A DNA stretch of 17,416 nt from Sphingomonas sp. UBA4766 (GTDB lineage: Bacteria; Pseudomonadota; Alphaproteobacteria; Sphingomonadales; Sphingomonadaceae): positions 1-17,416 of the forward strand of contig DHHS01000025.1 in assembly GCA_002403415.1 (NCBI GenBank), written 5' to 3'. Both the position numbers and the translations under genes were made by a program. This document shows, one piece after another, positions 1-8,056 of this stretch (position 1 is its first letter; each line of letters opens with the position of its first letter). The notes below the pieces were generated by a model, which saw only the letters and a list, made by a program, of their open reading frames with translations, ran no database searches and was not told the origin of the DNA.

Positions 1-224
1 AACAGGGTGTATCGCCCATCGTCAAAAATCTGGCCAAAGCGCTGTTTCGGGCCGATCCGTTCATGATGGTCGCAATGCGGGCAGACATGGAGGTGGTCGG
101 CCAGCTCTTTCGTGAACACCAATTGCCCGCACCCCTTGCACTTGTGCCAGAGGTTATCGGGCGTTTCCTTGGTGGTCGGCACCACCAGCGACAGGGCATT
201 GCGAACCCGCGATAGCCAGCTCAT
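1..224 (-). CDS. accD: Acetyl-CoA carboxylase carboxyltransferase subunit beta, N-terminal part
   Basis: Only the first 74 codons lie in the window; the gene runs off the left edge. The product begins MSWLSRVRNALS and contains a four-cysteine zinc ribbon, with CKGC near residues 35-38 and CPHC near residues 50-53, which is the signature of bacterial AccD. AccD pairs with AccA to transfer carboxyl from carboxybiotin to acetyl-CoA, giving malonyl-CoA for fatty acid synthesis in the cytoplasm. The ATG (224-222) overlaps the trpA stop codon (223-221) in an ATGA arrangement, so translation is probably coupled to trpA. The order trpFBA-accD, often followed by folC, is standard in alphaproteobacteria. 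The catalytic carboxyltransferase domain is outside the window and cannot be checked. Confidence 0.95.
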   Translation of the reverse strand, partial: MSWLSRVRNALSLVVPTTKETPDNLWHKCKGCGQLVFTKELADHLHVCPHCDHHERIGPKQRFGQIFDDGRYTL

Positions 225-1012
225 GCGGTTACTTTCGGCGCGGCCGCGACAATCGCAGCCTTGAGGGTTGCAACATAGGCACGGACCGGGCCGGGCGCAT
301 CGGCACCGTGCGCTGCGATGATTTCGACAATCGCGGAGCCGACGACGACGCCGTCGGCGACGCGGGCAATCGCCGCCGCCTGTTCGGGGGTGCGCACGCC
401 GAAGCCAACCGCGATCGGCAAGTTGGTCGCGGCTTTAAGGCGGGCGACGGCGGATTCGATGCTCGATTGCGCTGCTTGCTGGAGGCCCGTGATTCCGGCG
501 ACCGAGACATAGTAGAGGAAACCGCTTGCCCCGCTGAGCACGGCGGGCAGCCGCGCGGCATCAGTGGTGGGGGTGGCGAGGCGGATCGGCGCGATGTCGA
601 CGGCGCGGAGGGCAGCGGCGAGTTCGTCTTCTTCCGGCGGCAAGTCAACGCAGATCACGCCGTCAACGCCTGCCGCTGCACAAGCGCTCGCGAACCAGTC
701 TGGCCCACGGCGCAGCATCGGGTTGGCATAGCCCATCAGCACCAGCGGCACATCGGGGTGCCGGGCGCGGAAGTCGGCGGCATGGCGCAGCACGTCCGCC
801 GTGGTCGTGCCCGCGCCCAGCGAGCGCAGATTGGCGCTCTGGATCGCAGGCCCATCGGCCATCGGATCGGTGAAGGGCATGCCGAGCTCAATCACATCCG
901 CCCCGGCTTCCACCAGCGCATCGAGATTGGCCGCGGTGTCGCCATCGCCTGCGGTGATGAAGCAGACGAGTGCGGGGCGGGGGGCGGCGAAGGTGGTGGT
1001 GAGGCGGGTCAT
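221..1012 (-). CDS. trpA: Tryptophan synthase alpha subunit
   Basis: The 263-residue product, usual for TrpA, starts MTRLTTTFAA. It cleaves indole-3-glycerol phosphate to indole and glyceraldehyde 3-phosphate and passes indole to TrpB through the alpha2beta2 tunnel. The alpha-subunit hallmark ELGMPFTDPMADGPAIQ lies at about residues 40-56; its Glu and the Asp of the FTDP segment match the catalytic Glu49 and Asp60 of the E. coli enzyme. GVICVDLPPEE (loop 6 region) and GFGVRTPEQA (phosphate-binding region) are also present. An open frame extends far upstream of this ATG, but the extra residues do not resemble TrpA and overlap other genes, so the start at 1012 is chosen. That start overlaps the stop of the preceding small membrane protein gene (ATGA), and the stop overlaps the accD start. 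Confidence 0.97.
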   Translation of the reverse strand: MTRLTTTFAAPRPALVCFITAGDGDTAANLDALVEAGADVIELGMPFTDPMADGPAIQSANLRSLGAGTTTADVLRHAADFRARHPDVPLVLMGYANPMLRRGPDWFASACAAAGVDGVICVDLPPEEDELAAALRAVDIAPIRLATPTTDAARLPAVLSGASGFLYYVSVAGITGLQQAAQSSIESAVARLKAATNLPIAVGFGVRTPEQAAAIARVADGVVVGSAIVEIIAAHGADAPGPVRAYVATLKAAIVAAAPKVTA

Positions 1013-1362
1013 GCGCGCTTTCGGTAGATTGTGGCGTAAATGCTGAAAAACACCGCCATGATGGCAACAAGCCAGACCGTTTCGGTGGCCGAAAAATTCG
1101 ATGGCATGATCAAGCGAAGGCCGAAGGTTAACGCGAACATGACGATGAATAGCACGGGAAAAAGCTTCAGGGCGTTGAAGGGACGCAGCTGCAATGTTCC
1201 GCGTAAAAAGCGAGCTATGGCGTTTGCAGCCAGCAGCACAGTCCCCACGAGCATGCAAAGACCAAAGCTCGCCAGCAGAGTGACGTTGTCCCGCCCCGTG
1301 AACTGAAGCAGGATGGCTTGCGCAAGCCCTAGGAAAACAAAGCCGTAGCCTGCGGTCCTCAA
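1009..1362 (-). CDS. Uncharacterised small membrane protein encoded between trpB and trpA
   Basis: This 117-residue protein is not recognised. Hydrophobic stretches at about residues 5-21, 28-50, 65-86 and 95-112 predict four transmembrane helices, and the C-terminus is basic (IYRKRA). The frame is open further upstream, but the only start that fits the operon is the TTG at 1362-1360. It overlaps the trpB stop (1361-1359, TTGA) and has a G-rich GGGGGTGGAG just upstream as a possible ribosome-binding site. The stop overlaps the trpA ATG (ATGA). Base composition shifts slightly towards A/T relative to trpA and trpB, with TTT and AAA codons, as expected for a membrane protein or a later insertion. 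No tryptophan-pathway role can be inferred from the sequence; co-expression with trpBA is the only clue. Confidence 0.72.
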   Translation of the reverse strand: MRTAGYGFVFLGLAQAILLQFTGRDNVTLLASFGLCMLVGTVLLAANAIARFLRGTLQLRPFNALKLFPVLFIVMFALTFGLRLIMPSNFSATETVWLVAIMAVFFSIYATIYRKRA

Positions 1363-2606
1363 AGCTCCACCCCCAGACGCTCCGCGACCGTGAAGATGTC
1401 CTTGTCGCCGCGCCCGCACAGGTTGGCGAGGATGATCGCATCCTTGGGCATCGTCGGCGCGACCTTCGCCACCGCCGCGATGGCGTGCGAGGGTTCGAGC
1501 GCGGGAATGATCCCTTCGGTCCGGCACAGCAGCTGGAAGCCTTCCAGTGCCTCGTCATCGGTGACGGCGGTGTATTCGACCCGGCCCGTCTCCTTCAGCC
1601 ACGCGTGCTCCGGCCCGATGCCGGGGTAGTCCAAACCGGCGCTGATCGAGTGGCCCTCGGTGATCTGGCCGTCGGCGTCCTGCAACAGGTAGGTGCGGTT
1701 GCCGTGGAGCACACCGGGGAAGCCGCCGAGCAGGCTGGCGGCGTGTTCGTCCCCGTCGAGGCCATGGCCTGCCGCTTCGACGCCGAGCATCTTCACGCTC
1801 GGATCATCGAGGAAGGGGTGGAACAGCCCCAGCGCGTTCGAACCCCCGCCGATGCAGGCGACCAGCAGATCGGGCAGGCGGCCCACGCGGCTCAGCATCT
1901 GTGCGCGCGCTTCCTTGCCGATAACGCTCTGGAAGTTGCGCACCATTTCGGGATAGGGATGCGGGCCGGCGGCAGTGCCGATGATGTAGAACGTGTCGTG
2001 GACATTGGCGACCCAGTCGCGCAGGCCTTCGTTCATCGCGTCCTTGAGAGTCGCGGCACCGCTCTTGACGGGGCGGACTTCGGCCCCGAGCAGCTTCATC
2101 CGGAACACGTTGGGCGATTGCCGCGCGACGTCCTCGGCACCCATGTAGATCACGCAAGGCAAGCCAAAGCGCGCGCAGACGGTGGCGGTGGCGACCCCGT
2201 GCTGGCCCGCGCCCGTCTCGGCAATGATCCGCGTCTTGCCCATGCGGATCGCGAGCAGGATTTGCCCGATGCAATTGTTGATCTTGTGCGCGCCGGTGTG
2301 GTTCAGTTCATCGCGCTTGAACCAGATTTGCGCGCCCATGCCTTCGGGGGCAGCTTTGCGTAGTTCCTCGGTCAGCCGCTCGGCGAAATAAAGCGGGCTC
2401 GGCCGGCCGACATAATGTTCGAGCAGATCGTCGAACTGCGCGTGAAAAGCGGGGTCGGCCTTCGCCCGGCGATACTCGGCCTCTAGCGAGAGGACGAGCG
2501 GCATCAGCGTTTCCGCTACATAACGACCGCCAAACTGGCCGAAATGGCCGCGCTCATCTGGTTGCGTCCGAAAGGAATTGGGATGGTTCACGGTTGCGTC
2601 AATCAT
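1359..2606 (-). CDS. trpB: Tryptophan synthase beta subunit
   Basis: This 415-residue PLP enzyme condenses indole with L-serine to give L-tryptophan, in complex with TrpA. The PLP-binding lysine is Lys108 in HTGAHKINN, the catalytic glutamate is Glu130 in AETGAGQHG (offset 21 from E. coli Lys87 and Glu109), and the phosphate-binding loop is GGGSN in VACIGGGSNALG. HFGQFGGRYVAETLMP near the N-terminus and the C-terminal NLCGRGDKD are typical of TrpB1. The N-terminal extension of about 20 residues is common in alphaproteobacteria. The ATG (2606-2604) overlaps the trpF stop (2605-2603) as ATGA, and the TGA overlaps the start of the small membrane protein gene. All expected active-site residues are present, so it should be functional. 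Confidence 0.98.
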   Translation of the reverse strand: MIDATVNHPNSFRTQPDERGHFGQFGGRYVAETLMPLVLSLEAEYRRAKADPAFHAQFDDLLEHYVGRPSPLYFAERLTEELRKAAPEGMGAQIWFKRDELNHTGAHKINNCIGQILLAIRMGKTRIIAETGAGQHGVATATVCARFGLPCVIYMGAEDVARQSPNVFRMKLLGAEVRPVKSGAATLKDAMNEGLRDWVANVHDTFYIIGTAAGPHPYPEMVRNFQSVIGKEARAQMLSRVGRLPDLLVACIGGGSNALGLFHPFLDDPSVKMLGVEAAGHGLDGDEHAASLLGGFPGVLHGNRTYLLQDADGQITEGHSISAGLDYPGIGPEHAWLKETGRVEYTAVTDDEALEGFQLLCRTEGIIPALEPSHAIAAVAKVAPTMPKDAIILANLCGRGDKDIFTVAERLGVEL

Positions 2607-3241
2607 AAGTGAGAGAGGGCTTTAAGGAACGCGGCGATCTTGTCCACATCCTTGATGCCGGGCGCGCTTTCCAACCCCGACGACGCATCAACCAGCTCGG
2701 CTCCGGTGATCCGCACCGCCTCCGCCACATTCTCGGCGGTCAACCCGCCCGACAGCGCCCAGGCCAGCGGATGGCCAAAGCCGCGCAGCAAGTCCCAGTC
2801 AAACCGCACGCCCATGCCTCCGGGAAGCTGCGCGCCATCGGGTGTCTTGGCGTCAAAGAGGAGGCGGTCCGCTGCCCCGACATAGCTTGCCGCCGCGTCC
2901 AGATCGCGCCGTTCGCGCACCGCGACCGCGCCCCAAATCTCCAACCCGGTCCGCGCGCGCAGGGTGGCCGCACGCGCAGGGGCGGTCTTGTGAAGCTGGA
3001 GCACGCTCAGCCTGCCCGCCGCAACCGCCTGGTCGATCACCGCATCCTCGGGATCAACGAATACGCCGACACGCGCGACGAAATCGGGGATCCGCGCGCT
3101 CAACCGGGCCGCATCCGCAAAGCGCAGATGCCGGGGGGAAGGGGGGAAAAACATCAGCCCGATATGGCTAGCGCCGTGACGGACCGCGGCGTCGATCGTC
3201 TCGGGCGTGGACAGACCACAGATTTTGGCGGCGACGGGCAT
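2603..3241 (-). CDS. trpF: Phosphoribosylanthranilate isomerase
   Basis: This 212-residue (beta/alpha)8 barrel enzyme carries out the Amadori rearrangement of N-(5'-phosphoribosyl)anthranilate to CdRP, the step before indole-glycerol phosphate formation. The N-terminal KICGLS motif supplies the catalytic cysteine (Cys8), LLFDAKTP near residue 127 supplies the catalytic aspartate, and ALSGGLTAENV and VDASSGLESAPGIKD form the phosphate-binding end. The usual QLHG motif reads QLHK here, a small departure. The ATG at 3241 is the natural start because it directly precedes the KICG strand. No strong Shine-Dalgarno sequence is visible in front of it. It lies 57 bases downstream of the M1 peptidase gene on the same strand, and its stop overlaps the trpB start. 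Confidence 0.96.
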   Translation of the reverse strand: MPVAAKICGLSTPETIDAAVRHGASHIGLMFFPPSPRHLRFADAARLSARIPDFVARVGVFVDPEDAVIDQAVAAGRLSVLQLHKTAPARAATLRARTGLEIWGAVAVRERRDLDAAASYVGAADRLLFDAKTPDGAQLPGGMGVRFDWDLLRGFGHPLAWALSGGLTAENVAEAVRITGAELVDASSGLESAPGIKDVDKIAAFLKALSHL

Positions 3242-3298
3242 GGGGACGATATAGGGTGGTGCGGGTGGAAGGTAACCCCTTTGATCGGAGCCTCGCCC

Positions 3299-4999
3299 TT
3301 ACTGCCCGCTGCGCCGCTGCCAGGCCTGGGCCGCCTCCACCGCGGGCGAGCGGCGCAGGAGGCGCGCGTGCGGGTCGATCACGACATGCGCGCCGTCGGG
3401 CACATCTAACGCTCCGTTGCCGTCTGTCATCTCCACGCGGACGACCTGCTCGCCGACCTGCATCTCAACCGGCATTGGAAAGGGTTTCGCATTCTTCCAC
3501 GCCAGCGTCAGGCCATCCGGGCGGGGCGTCGCCACGAGTTCGGGCAAGGGCGCCTGCCGCAGATAGGTGTCGAAAAACCAGCCAAGGTCGCGCCCGCTTT
3601 CCTCCGCCACGATTCGCTCAAACTCGGCCGTGGTTGCAAAGCGCGGAGTAAAATTGCCCGGTTTCGGGTCGGCGCGTCCGTAAACCAGCCGCCGGGCACT
3701 TGCGAAAAACGCCGTATCGCCGATCAGCCAGCGCAGCGTGTGGAGCATCCATGCGCCCTTGTAATAAATATCGGTCGCCGGGCCGCCCTTGCCTTGTTCG
3801 TAAACCTCTTCTTCGGTGCGGCTGATCCCCGACACGATCGGCGCGCCATTGAGGATCCGCGCGCGCTGCCCATCCATCATCGCGGCATAGCGCGCCTCGC
3901 CCTCGCGCCAGCGGCCATAGAGCGGCTGCATATATTGTGCGAATCCCTCATGCAGCCAATAATCGTCCCAGTCGGCGGCGGTCATCTGATTGCCGAACCA
4001 TTCATGCGCCAGTTCGTGCTGGAACAGCCAATCAAACCCCTCCACCGCCTTGGCATAGCGATTGCCATATGCGTTGATCGTCTGATGCTCCATGCCGAGA
4101 TAGGGGGTTTCGACCACGCCCAGCTTTTCGGTCCCAAACGGATAGGGGCCGATCGTGCTTTCGAAAAAATCGAGCGTTGGCGCGAATTCCGCAAACAACC
4201 CTTCGGCCTGCGCCTTTTGCCCGGGCAAATACCAGAACATCATCGGGATGGTGTTGCCAAAGCGGCTTTTGTACGTGCCGGTCAGCGATTGATAAGGCCC
4301 GACATTGATCGCGATCGCATAGGTGTTGGGCCGCTTCACCCGCCAGTTCCAGGTGGTGCGCCCGCCGCTCAGCCGATCAACACCCAGCAGCACGCCATTG
4401 GATGGCGCCGACAGTCCGCGCGGCACCGTGATGTGGAGGTCGACGCGCTCGGGCTCGCCAGTGGGGAAATCGAGGCACGGCCAGAACAGGTCGCAGCCAT
4501 AGCCCTCTGCCGTTGAGCCGATCCAATGCTTGCCGTCGCGCGTGCGGCTCCACACGAAACCATCGTCCCATGGCGGGTTGGCGGCGACATGCGGGGTGCC
4601 AGCATAGCTAATCTGCGCGCTGATCCGCTCGCCTGCGGCCACGGACCTCGGCAGGCTAATGATGAGGCGACCATCGGGATTACGCCATGATGCGGGCGGT
4701 AGCGTGGCACCGTCGATGCGAATGCGGCTGACCGGCAGATTGCGGTCAAGATCGAGCAGCAGGCGAGTGAGCGATGCGCGCGCGGTAAAGGACAGCGTGG
4801 CGGTGGCGGCAATATTCTGGCGCTCGGGCAGGATTTCGATGGCAAGATCGGCGCTGTCAAAGCTGAGTGCCGCCTGTTCGGGCGCAACCGGCCCGCCGGA
4901 GCGCTGAGTCTGCGCGGTCAGCGGCGGCTGGGCGCGGTCTGGCGGCATGGCGGCGGTTGCCGGCGCAATGAACGCCATGCCAAGCGCCACAATCCACAC
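3299..4999 (-). CDS. M1 family zinc metallopeptidase (aminopeptidase N-like), exported
   Basis: The protein contains the M1 zinc site HELAHE (HExxH at 4018-4004) followed after exactly 18 residues by the third ligand Glu in HEGFAQY (3949-3947). Upstream is a GxMEN-like substrate-binding segment, GMEHQT. M1 enzymes remove N-terminal residues from peptides. The hydrophobic segment KLVWIVALGMAFIAPATA looks like a signal peptide, so a periplasmic or secreted location is likely. The start is uncertain. GTG at 4999 gives 566 residues; ATG at 5098 gives 599 residues with a long n-region but overlaps the lon start codon; ATG at 4978 would cut into the signal peptide. GTG 4999 is preferred because it does not overlap lon. 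Divergent from lon; trpF follows on the same strand with no terminator visible between them, so read-through into the trp genes is possible. Confidence 0.88.
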   Translation of the reverse strand: MWIVALGMAFIAPATAAMPPDRAQPPLTAQTQRSGGPVAPEQAALSFDSADLAIEILPERQNIAATATLSFTARASLTRLLLDLDRNLPVSRIRIDGATLPPASWRNPDGRLIISLPRSVAAGERISAQISYAGTPHVAANPPWDDGFVWSRTRDGKHWIGSTAEGYGCDLFWPCLDFPTGEPERVDLHITVPRGLSAPSNGVLLGVDRLSGGRTTWNWRVKRPNTYAIAINVGPYQSLTGTYKSRFGNTIPMMFWYLPGQKAQAEGLFAEFAPTLDFFESTIGPYPFGTEKLGVVETPYLGMEHQTINAYGNRYAKAVEGFDWLFQHELAHEWFGNQMTAADWDDYWLHEGFAQYMQPLYGRWREGEARYAAMMDGQRARILNGAPIVSGISRTEEEVYEQGKGGPATDIYYKGAWMLHTLRWLIGDTAFFASARRLVYGRADPKPGNFTPRFATTAEFERIVAEESGRDLGWFFDTYLRQAPLPELVATPRPDGLTLAWKNAKPFPMPVEMQVGEQVVRVEMTDGNGALDVPDGAHVVIDPHARLLRRSPAVEAAQAWQRRSGQ

Positions 5000-5026
5000 A
5001 AGTTTTCCGCCGGGAGCTGATCGGTG

Positions 5027-5054
5027 ATTGATGGCGCGCGCAGGATCCCCATAT
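5027..5054 (+). promoter_or_regulatory. Probable RpoH (heat-shock sigma-32) promoter of lon
   Basis: ATTGATG (5027-5033) and CCCCATAT (5047-5054) are separated by 13 bases. The second element matches the sigma-32 -10 consensus CCCCATNT exactly, and the first matches CTTGAAA at 5 of 7 positions. The predicted transcription start is near 5061, giving a leader of about 36 bases before the lon ATG. TTGATG at 5028-5033 with TATAAA at 5052-5057 (18-base spacer) could serve the housekeeping sigma factor at the same place. lon is a classical heat-shock gene, which supports the reading. The site lies inside the longest possible frame of the divergent peptidase gene. Confidence 0.6.
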
Positions 5055-5096
5055 AAACAGTCAATGGCCCCGTGATCGGGTGCCGCCGGAGATCGC

Positions 5097-7526
5097 ATGA
5101 CTACCACTTTCCCAGTATTGCCGCTTCGCGACATCGTCGTCTTTCCGCATATGATCGTGCCGTTGTTTGTCGGTCGCGACAAGTCCGTTGCCGCGTTGGA
5201 GGCCGCGATGGGCGAGACCAAGGAGATTTTCCTAGTCGCGCAACTTGATCCGTCGGAGGATGACCCTGACCGCGAAGACCTTTACGACATCGGCGTAACT
5301 GCCAGTGTGCTGCAATTGCTCAAGCTGCCCGATGGGACGGTGCGCGTATTGGTGGAAGGCAAGCAGCGCGCCCGCCTTACCGAACTGCGCGCGCGCGATG
5401 GGCATTTGAGCGCTGAGATTGAGCTGTTGCGCGGTTCGAGCGAGGGCGAGGGGGCGGGCGACCCCGATGCACAGGCGTCCGACCCCGAGGTGACGGCACT
5501 CGTGCGCTCGGTCGTCGATCAGTTCGAAAGCTATGCCAAGCTCAACCGCAAGTTGCCCGCCGAGACCGCCGTGCAATTGGGCGAGATCGAGGACCCGTCG
5601 CGGCTGGCTGATGCGGTAGCCGCCAATATCCAGGTGAAGGTTGCCGACAAGCAGGCATTGCTGATGGAGCAAGACCCGCAAAAGCGGCTGGAAATGGTGC
5701 TCGCGTTCATGGAGGGCGAGCTGGGTGTGCTCCAGGTCGAGAAAAAGATCCGCAGCCGCGTCAAGCGCCAGATGGAAAAGACCCAGCGCGAATATTATCT
5801 GAACGAACAGCTGAAGGCCATTCAGCGCGAACTCGGCAATGAAGGCGAGGAGGGGGAGGGCGATGAGGTCGCCGAGCTGACCCAGAAGATCGCGACGCTC
5901 AAATTATCGAAAGAGGCGCGGGCCAAGGCAACGGCTGAGCTCAAAAAGCTGAAAACCATGGCACCGATGTCGGCCGAGGCGACCGTGGTCCGCAATTATC
6001 TCGACGTGCTGCTCGGTTTGCCCTGGGGCAAAAAGTCGAAGTTGAAGCGGGACATCGCCGCCGCGCAAGCCGTGCTCGATGAGGATCATTATGCGCTGGA
6101 GAAGGTGAAGGACCGCATCGTCGAATATCTGGCGGTGCAGGCGCGCACCAACAAGCTGAAGGGGCCGATCCTGTGCCTGGTCGGTCCGCCCGGCGTCGGC
6201 AAGACCAGCCTGGGCAAGTCGATTGCCAAGGCGTGCGGCCGTGAATTCGTACGTCAGTCGCTCGGCGGCGTGCGCGACGAAGCGGAAATCAGGGGGCATC
6301 GACGCACCTATATCGGATCGCTGCCGGGCAAGATTGTTGCCAACCTGAAAAAGGCTGGCACAAGCAATCCGCTTTTCCTGCTCGATGAAATCGACAAACT
6401 GGGTCAGGATTTCCGGGGTGATCCGGCGTCCGCCCTGCTCGAAGTGCTCGATCCTGAACAGAACAACAAATTTCAGGACCACTATCTAGAGGTCGATATC
6501 GACTTGTCCGATGTGATGTTCGTGACGACCGCAAACACGCTTAACCTGCCGCAGCCCTTGCTCGACCGAATGGAGATCATCCGGCTGGAGGGCTATACCG
6601 AGGATGAGAAGGTCGAAATCGCCGAACGCCACCTGATCGCCAAGCAGATTGAGGCGCATGGCCTGAAACCCGGCGAGTTCGTGCTGACCAATGACGGTCT
6701 TCGCGCGCTGATCCGCTATTACACGCGCGAGGCCGGGGTGCGCACGCTGGAACGCGAAATCGCCAAGCTGGCCCGCAAGGCGCTGCGCAAGATCCTGGAA
6801 GGCACCGTCGAACAGGTCGTGATTACGCCCGAGACGCTCGCCGAATATGCCGGCGTCCAGAAATACCGGTTCGGGATGAGCGAGGAGGAGCATCAGATCG
6901 GTGCTGTCACCGGGCTTGCCTGGACTGAGGTGGGCGGCGAGTTGCTGACCATCGAATCGGTGACCGTGTCGGGCAAGGGCGGGGTCAAAACCACCGGCAA
7001 GCTTGGCGATGTGATGAAAGAATCGGTCGAGGCGGCGATGAGCTTTGTGAAGGCGCGCGCACCCACTTATGGCATCAAGCCAAGCCTGTTCGCGCGCAAG
7101 GACATCCACATCCACCTTCCCGAAGGGGCCGTGCCCAAGGACGGGCCATCAGCCGGGATTGGTCTGGTCACTTCGATCGTATCGACGTTGACCGGTGTGC
7201 CGGTGCGGCGCGATGTCGCGATGACCGGTGAAGTTACGTTGCGCGGGCGCGTGTTACCGATCGGTGGCTTGAAGGAAAAGCTGCTCGCGGCACTTCGCGG
7301 GGGTATTTCAACAGTATTGATCCCGGAAGAAAATCGAAAGGATCTCACTGAAATTCCAGCGAATATTCGCGACGGGCTCGACATCATCCCGATCCGCCAT
7401 GTTGATGAAGCGCTGCGGCTTGCGCTGACCGAGGCTCTGACGCCGATTGTATGGAGTGAAGCTGACGAATTGGCGGCTTTGCCACCCGGAACGCTTGGCG
7501 GCGTGGCGGGCGAAGTGCATCACTGA
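5097..7526 (+). CDS. lon: ATP-dependent protease La (Lon)
   Basis: This 809-residue protein has the full bacterial LonA layout. An N-terminal substrate-recognition domain begins TTFPVLPLRDIVVFPHMIVPLFVGR and continues into a coiled-coil linker, with a charged acidic insert around residues 245-260. An AAA+ module follows, with Walker A GPPGVGKTS (Lys369) and Walker B FLLDEIDK. The C-terminal serine protease domain has catalytic Ser685 in KDGPSAGIG and Lys728 in GGLKEKLLAA. Lon degrades misfolded and regulatory proteins in the cytoplasm. The ATG at 5097 is preceded by GGAG (5088-5091) at a 5-base spacing. hup follows on the same strand, an order shared by many proteobacteria. A T-run sits just after the stop (7541-7546), but no convincing stem precedes it. 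Confidence 0.98.
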   Translation: MTTTFPVLPLRDIVVFPHMIVPLFVGRDKSVAALEAAMGETKEIFLVAQLDPSEDDPDREDLYDIGVTASVLQLLKLPDGTVRVLVEGKQRARLTELRARDGHLSAEIELLRGSSEGEGAGDPDAQASDPEVTALVRSVVDQFESYAKLNRKLPAETAVQLGEIEDPSRLADAVAANIQVKVADKQALLMEQDPQKRLEMVLAFMEGELGVLQVEKKIRSRVKRQMEKTQREYYLNEQLKAIQRELGNEGEEGEGDEVAELTQKIATLKLSKEARAKATAELKKLKTMAPMSAEATVVRNYLDVLLGLPWGKKSKLKRDIAAAQAVLDEDHYALEKVKDRIVEYLAVQARTNKLKGPILCLVGPPGVGKTSLGKSIAKACGREFVRQSLGGVRDEAEIRGHRRTYIGSLPGKIVANLKKAGTSNPLFLLDEIDKLGQDFRGDPASALLEVLDPEQNNKFQDHYLEVDIDLSDVMFVTTANTLNLPQPLLDRMEIIRLEGYTEDEKVEIAERHLIAKQIEAHGLKPGEFVLTNDGLRALIRYYTREAGVRTLEREIAKLARKALRKILEGTVEQVVITPETLAEYAGVQKYRFGMSEEEHQIGAVTGLAWTEVGGELLTIESVTVSGKGGVKTTGKLGDVMKESVEAAMSFVKARAPTYGIKPSLFARKDIHIHLPEGAVPKDGPSAGIGLVTSIVSTLTGVPVRRDVAMTGEVTLRGRVLPIGGLKEKLLAALRGGISTVLIPEENRKDLTEIPANIRDGLDIIPIRHVDEALRLALTEALTPIVWSEADELAALPPGTLGGVAGEVHH

Positions 7527-7590
7527 CGGCGGCGGCGCGCTTTTTTACCACCATTTCAGGGTAATTTAGCCGAAATGTGACGGATTTGTT

Positions 7591-7619
7591 TTGACACCGG
7601 CTGGCGGAATTGGGTTAGT
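7591..7619 (+). promoter_or_regulatory. Probable housekeeping promoter of hup
   Basis: A perfect TTGACA -35 hexamer lies at 7591-7596, followed after 17 bases by GTTAGT (7614-7619) as a degenerate -10. Alphaproteobacterial -10 elements are often poorly conserved, so the -35 carries most of the weight. The predicted transcript would have a leader of roughly 65 bases before the hup ATG, with an AAGGGGG ribosome-binding site at 7673-7679. It allows hup expression independent of lon. Confidence 0.5.
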
Positions 7620-7689
7620 AGCAGCCCGGGCAGTGCTGCGACTCAAAGCGTAAAGTCGGCTCGAGGGTTTTGAAGGGGGTTCTATCACA

Positions 7690-7962
7690 ATGAACAAGCA
7701 GGAATTAATCGGAGAGGTTGCCGACGCGGCCGGACTGACCAAGGGCGATGCGAGCAAGGCTGTAGAAGCAGTGTTCGGCGTTATCTCGTCCGCGCTGACT
7801 AAGGGCGATGAAGTTCGCCTGGTCGGCTTTGGCACATTCTCGGTCAGCAAGCGCAAAGCATCGATCGGGCGCAACCCGCGGACCGGCGAGCCCATGACGA
7901 TCAAGGCTTCAAGCCAGCCCAAGTTCAAGGCAGGCAAGGTCTTGAAGGATTCGGTAAACTAA
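7690..7962 (+). CDS. hup: DNA-binding protein HU
   Basis: This 90-residue protein is the usual length for HU/IHF-family nucleoid proteins. MNKQELIGEVADAAGL forms the dimerising helices, VGFGTFSV begins the beta-saddle, and the DNA-intercalating arm is GRNPRTGEPMTI with its conserved proline (about residue 63). The C-terminal sequence AGKVLKDSVN closes the fold. HU binds and bends DNA without strong sequence preference and compacts the nucleoid. Position directly downstream of lon is typical of hupB. The HU type is favoured over IHF because of the position next to lon and the arm sequence. An AAGGGGG ribosome-binding site lies 10 bases before the ATG. Confidence 0.95.
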   Translation: MNKQELIGEVADAAGLTKGDASKAVEAVFGVISSALTKGDEVRLVGFGTFSVSKRKASIGRNPRTGEPMTIKASSQPKFKAGKVLKDSVN

Positions 7963-7974
7963 TTGCGCTTGCCC

Positions 7975-7998
7975 CCGCGCCGTGCTGGACACGGGCGG
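7975..7998 (+). terminator. Hairpin downstream of hup, weak terminator candidate
   Basis: CCGTG (7980-7984) pairs with CACGG (7990-7994) around a five-base loop. After a single bulged G the stem continues with CCGC (7975-7978) against GCGG (7995-7998). It starts 13 bases after the hup stop. No T-run follows, so it could be a 3' stabilising hairpin or a Rho-assisted end rather than an intrinsic terminator. Confidence 0.35.
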
Positions 7999-8056
7999 TG
8001 TACATGCTAAGGAAGCCGTCGTTCGCGCGTCCCGCCGCGTTGATCGGAAAAATTCA

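Noticed and set aside
1013..1558. N-terminal extension of trpA giving a 445-residue protein
   Set aside because: The extra residues do not resemble any TrpA, overlap trpB and the small membrane protein gene, and a start at 1012 matches the operon overlap pattern.
7527..7546. GC-rich sequence and a run of six T after the lon stop, as an intrinsic terminator
   Set aside because: The GC-rich stretch CGGCGGCGGCGCGC has no complementary arm that would form a stem immediately before the T-run.
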